Positions 61,766-64,000 of a DNA stretch of 64,000 bases are shown here, one piece after another. Position 1 is the stretch's first letter; every line of letters begins with the position of its first letter. The stretch comes from Oligoflexia bacterium. GTDB taxonomy: Bacteria; Bdellovibrionota; UBA1018. Under the pieces are notes generated by a model that did no database searches, was not told the DNA's origin, and saw nothing but the letters and a program-made list of their open reading frames with translations. Made by a program: the position numbers and the translations under genes. The DNA lies in contig JACMNQ010000065.1 in NCBI GenBank assembly GCA_014378465.1, forward strand, positions 69,186 to 133,185, given 5' to 3'.

Positions 61766-62575
61766 TCAATCGTTCTTGAAGGCGGCGAGATAGCTGATCC
61801 AGGACCCGTGATTTCGGCCCTGAGTGACCGGGATGTATTCGCCGCTGCCCTTGCCATTGCCTTTGCGGTCCCAGTAAGTGGTGACTCGCTTGAACCCCGC
61901 TTCTCTCAGAAGGTCCTGAATTTCTGGAATCGTCCAGAGTCTCCAGTCGTAAACGAAAGCGTCTTTGAGAAGCGGTCCGTCCTTGATCTTGAAGTGGATC
62001 GCGTAAAGAGCGTCATGAGTGACGGGATCAAAGGATTTCTGATCCCAGATGTAAGTGAACCCTCTGTAGCGCGTCTTTTCCTGCACGACTTTCAGCATCT
62101 CAGGTCCGCCGACCATTTCCAGAAGAAGCATGCCGTCCTTGTGAAGGGATTTCAGGCATGACTTGAAGTAACGCTTCAGATCCTTTCGCTGTTTGAAAAT
62201 GAAGAACGAAAAATTGGCCGCTGAAATGACATCAGACAGGGTCGATGGAGGTGTGAGCACGTTCTGTTGCAGGACTTTCAGGCGCTTTTGTTGGCTTGGG
62301 GTGAGACGCAAGAAGTGGCGGGCGTGACCGTAAGCCAGCGGCTCAGGGTCGAGGTCCATGGAGATCGCGGTATGCTTTGCGCTCTGTTTGATCCATTCGC
62401 ACGAAACCTTGAAAGTCCCGCAGAAATCTTCGCGAAGTCGCAGCGGAAGCCGGTGCCGGTGTTGAAAGTAGATCTTGGAATACCATTCGACGTCGACATC
62501 GGGACTCATGACGGAGCTTTCGTAGCACCTGTATTTTCTAAAATCGGGACGTGGATTTTTCGTGTCGCTCGGCAT
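61766..62575 (-). CDS. Class I SAM-dependent methyltransferase
   Basis: A 269-residue methyltransferase. The SAM-binding motif I is replaced by a less usual LREDFCGTFKVSCEWI, followed by ISMDLDPEPLAYG (acidic ribose contact), and ISAANFSFFIFKQRKDLKRYF as motif IV region; the C-terminal half has LLREAGFKRVTTYWDRKGNG typical of this group. It lies divergently from the flavodoxin-fold gene, 23 nt between starts. The substrate is not known. Its start has TAGCTT 6 nt upstream and no ribosome site. Confidence 0.85.
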   Translation of the reverse strand: MPSDTKNPRPDFRKYRCYESSVMSPDVDVEWYSKIYFQHRHRLPLRLREDFCGTFKVSCEWIKQSAKHTAISMDLDPEPLAYGHARHFLRLTPSQQKRLKVLQQNVLTPPSTLSDVISAANFSFFIFKQRKDLKRYFKSCLKSLHKDGMLLLEMVGGPEMLKVVQEKTRYRGFTYIWDQKSFDPVTHDALYAIHFKIKDGPLLKDAFVYDWRLWTIPEIQDLLREAGFKRVTTYWDRKGNGKGSGEYIPVTQGRNHGSWISYLAAFKND

Positions 62576-62581
62576 GGGGTT

Positions 62582-62611
62582 AAGCTACAACAGGGCAAAT
62601 GAACATGGCAA
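62582..62611 (-). promoter_or_regulatory. Leaderless-type promoter of the methyltransferase gene
   Basis: On the minus strand, TTGCCA (62611-62606, five of six consensus), an 18-bp spacer, TAGCTT (62587-62582), six bases, then the ATG at 62575. The -35 falls within the first codons of the divergent gene at 62599, so the two genes share a very compact regulatory interval. Confidence 0.6.
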
Positions 62612-63225
62612 CTGCGCAAAAGTCCCGACCCGTGATTACGCTCGTGAACGGAAGCCTCGGAGGCTCCTCCGGAAATACCGCGCGGCTGCTTTCAGGGCTT
62701 CTGGCTGAATTGAACGCGAGTTGCGAAGTGAGGGCTCTGCATCTGGCGGAGACCGTGTGTTCGGCCGCAGAGATCCAGGCGCTTCTGGGAGGTTCCGATG
62801 GTTTTGTCTTTGCCACGGGGACTTACTGGGACTCCTGGGGAAGTCCGCTTCAGAGGTTTCTCGAGGATGCCACGGATTGGGAGGCATCGGATCTCTGGCT
62901 CGGGAAGCCGGCTGCGGTCGTGGTCAGCATGCATTCGGTGGGCGGCAAGGAAGTGCTCTCCCGACTGCAGGGAGTGCTCAGTACGCTGGGTGTGCTGATT
63001 CCTCCCATGAGCGGAATGACCTATTCGCTCGCCAATCACCTGGCCCTTCAGTCACGTGAGAAAGATCATCAAGCTGATCTTTGGCAGCTTGATGATCTCA
63101 AATGCATCGCGCACAATCTCGTCATTGCGCTTGAACTGAGAGCCGCCCAGAGAGAGTCGAAGAAGGCGGACTGGCAGAGCTGGCCCATTGATTCGTCGGA
63201 TCCGAAAAGGATCTGGTTGAAATGA
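62599..63225 (+). CDS. NADPH-dependent FMN reductase / flavodoxin-fold family protein
   Basis: A 208-residue protein with the flavodoxin-like FMN-binding start VNGSLGGSSGNTARLLSGLL (P-loop) and FVFATGTYWDSWGSPLQRFLEDAT, the second flavin-contacting loop, then KPAAVVVSMHSVGGKEVLSRLQGVLSTLG. This is the NADPH-dependent FMN/azo/quinone reductase group. ATG at 62599 or at 62605; AGGG is 4 or 10 nt upstream. Physiological electron acceptor unknown. Confidence 0.85.
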   Translation: MNMATAQKSRPVITLVNGSLGGSSGNTARLLSGLLAELNASCEVRALHLAETVCSAAEIQALLGGSDGFVFATGTYWDSWGSPLQRFLEDATDWEASDLWLGKPAAVVVSMHSVGGKEVLSRLQGVLSTLGVLIPPMSGMTYSLANHLALQSREKDHQADLWQLDDLKCIAHNLVIALELRAAQRESKKADWQSWPIDSSDPKRIWLK

Positions 63226-63253
63226 TCCGCTTCGGATCGGGTTGAAATGTCGC

Positions 63254-64000
63254 TCACGATCTCACGCCATCGCTTTTGTAAGTCTTGACCGGGATGGAGT
63301 GCTGCAGGGGAAAGCAGGCTTGATTGTCCCTGAGAACGGATTTGATGCGTCGAATGATCAAACTGATCGCAAGGCCATCCCGCTGCAGAGTTCCCTGCAG
63401 AACCAGGAACGACTGATCCAGAATCAGCTCCTTGTGCTTTTCAAACACATCATTGTGGAGAATGAGGTCAAGCACTCCGGTTTCATCTTCAAGCGTCGCA
63501 AAGACGGTCCCATTGGCGGTCGGGGGCCGCTGCATCACGATGGAGAGGCCGGCGATTTCGATGACCTTGCCGTGCGGGACGCGTCTGGCCTCAACGGTCG
63601 TCAATTTCGGGAGGTGAGGAAATCGTTTGCGCAGGGTCTGCATCGGATGCCCCCGCGTGGAGAGGCCGAAAGTCTGGTAATCCTCATGAATGGTCTGGTC
63701 ATCTTCCATCGCGAGAAAAGGAGCAGGCTCATTGGAGGGAGTCTGATCCTGAAACAGAAGAAGTTGTCTCGGAGCTGGAGCCGTATTCACTGCCTGCGCT
63801 CCGATCAGAAGATTCTGTGAAAGAATTTCCCAGAGCGCGCTGCGTGCATCGAGTCCGAAGCATTCAAAGGTCTGGCCCAGGGCAAGTCGGTTCAGGATGT
63901 TTCGGCGCAGCGAAGTGCGGGTGATGAAGTCCAGGAGGTGAGTGAAAGGACGTTTGTTTCTCTCACGGATCACCTGCTCGGCTTCCCGCTCGCTCATGCC
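63254..64000 (-). CDS. Error-prone DNA polymerase DnaE2-type, C-terminal part (5' end beyond window)
   Basis: The frame is open to the right edge (a Gly codon precedes the first visible Met), so this is the end of a larger gene. It has a helix-hairpin region SEREAEQVIRERNKRPF, LLDFITRTSLRRN, the spacer with HEDYQTFGLSTRGHPM, and an OB-fold: HGKVIEIAGLSIVMQRP, TANGTVFATLEDETGVLDLIL. This last phrase is the well-known DnaE2 C-terminal signature rather than replicative DnaE1, which differs. DnaE2 performs SOS-linked translesion synthesis, usually with ImuA/ImuB. Partner genes would lie to the right, outside this window. Confidence 0.85.
   Translation of the reverse strand, partial: GMSEREAEQVIRERNKRPFTHLLDFITRTSLRRNILNRLALGQTFECFGLDARSALWEILSQNLLIGAQAVNTAPAPRQLLLFQDQTPSNEPAPFLAMEDDQTIHEDYQTFGLSTRGHPMQTLRKRFPHLPKLTTVEARRVPHGKVIEIAGLSIVMQRPPTANGTVFATLEDETGVLDLILHNDVFEKHKELILDQSFLVLQGTLQRDGLAISLIIRRIKSVLRDNQACFPLQHSIPVKTYKSDGVRS

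Noticed and set aside
63198-63250. Short direct repeats GGATCnGGTTGAAATG and small hairpins near the end of the reductase gene
   Set aside because: Only 16 bp, two copies, no U-run; too little to call a terminator or mobile-element trace.

Overview
The window is a gene-dense, moderately GC-rich chromosome segment (mid-50s % GC by eye) of a Gram-negative bacterium. Evidence for an outer membrane includes an OmpA-type protein, a FadL/PorV-like barrel, a TonB-like protein and several lipoproteins. A heme A synthase suggests aerobic respiration. Gene content, short intergenic gaps and scattered sensor kinases fit a deltaproteobacterial or Bdellovibrionota-like lineage, but no marker here proves the taxon. 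I see no rRNA, tRNA, CRISPR array, integrase, transposase or prophage. The region reads as core chromosome with some unusual accessory genes.

Layout. 1-4.3 kb: end of a PhoB-like regulator and its PhoR-like kinase, a PHP phosphoesterase and a D-2-hydroxyacid dehydrogenase-type flavoprotein. 4.3-5.1 kb: an exported Ala/Lys/Gln repeat protein. 5.4-10.3 kb: GreA/B-like factor, HAD phosphatase, mnmA, a cysteine-free L32 gene, a PEBP-family protein and a DusC-like tRNA-dihydrouridine synthase. 10.3-23 kb: PAS/GAF kinase, metallo-beta-lactamase-fold hydrolase, then a leftward cluster FAH hydrolase - SWIM/SNF2 helicase - Cho-like GIY-YIG nuclease - M48 protease, then a DadA-like oxidase and a secreted HEYGH protease. 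23-30.6 kb: GNAT, a zinc-ribbon / TM2 / heme A synthase / HepT-like run, an aminotransferase, an alkaline-phosphatase-superfamily enzyme and a BaiN-like flavoprotein. 30.7-44 kb: 7TMR-DISM kinase, dienelactone hydrolase, a ferritin-like/ATP-grasp fusion, alpha/beta hydrolase plus HAD, lipoprotein, OmpA protein and a DUF3516-type helicase overlapping a PilZ gene. 44-54 kb: subtilase coupled to an EEP-fold protein, barrel protein, aspartokinase, leucyl aminopeptidase and TonB-like protein. 54-64 kb: Lys-rich protein, L,D-transpeptidase-like protein, a complete ytfQ-ytfR-ytfT-yjfF galactofuranose-type ABC transporter, TVP38 protein, methyltransferase, flavodoxin-fold reductase and the C-terminal end of a DnaE2-type polymerase.

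The most general signal is in the promoters. About a dozen genes without a Shine-Dalgarno sequence have a -10-like TAnnnT-type hexamer ending 6-9 nt before the start codon, several with a good -35 at 17-18 bp or a TGn extension. This suggests that leaderless or nearly leaderless mRNAs are common in this organism. Other items worth following are the repeat protein, the ferritin/ATP-grasp fusion, the helicase-PilZ pair and the subtilase-degenerate EEP pair.
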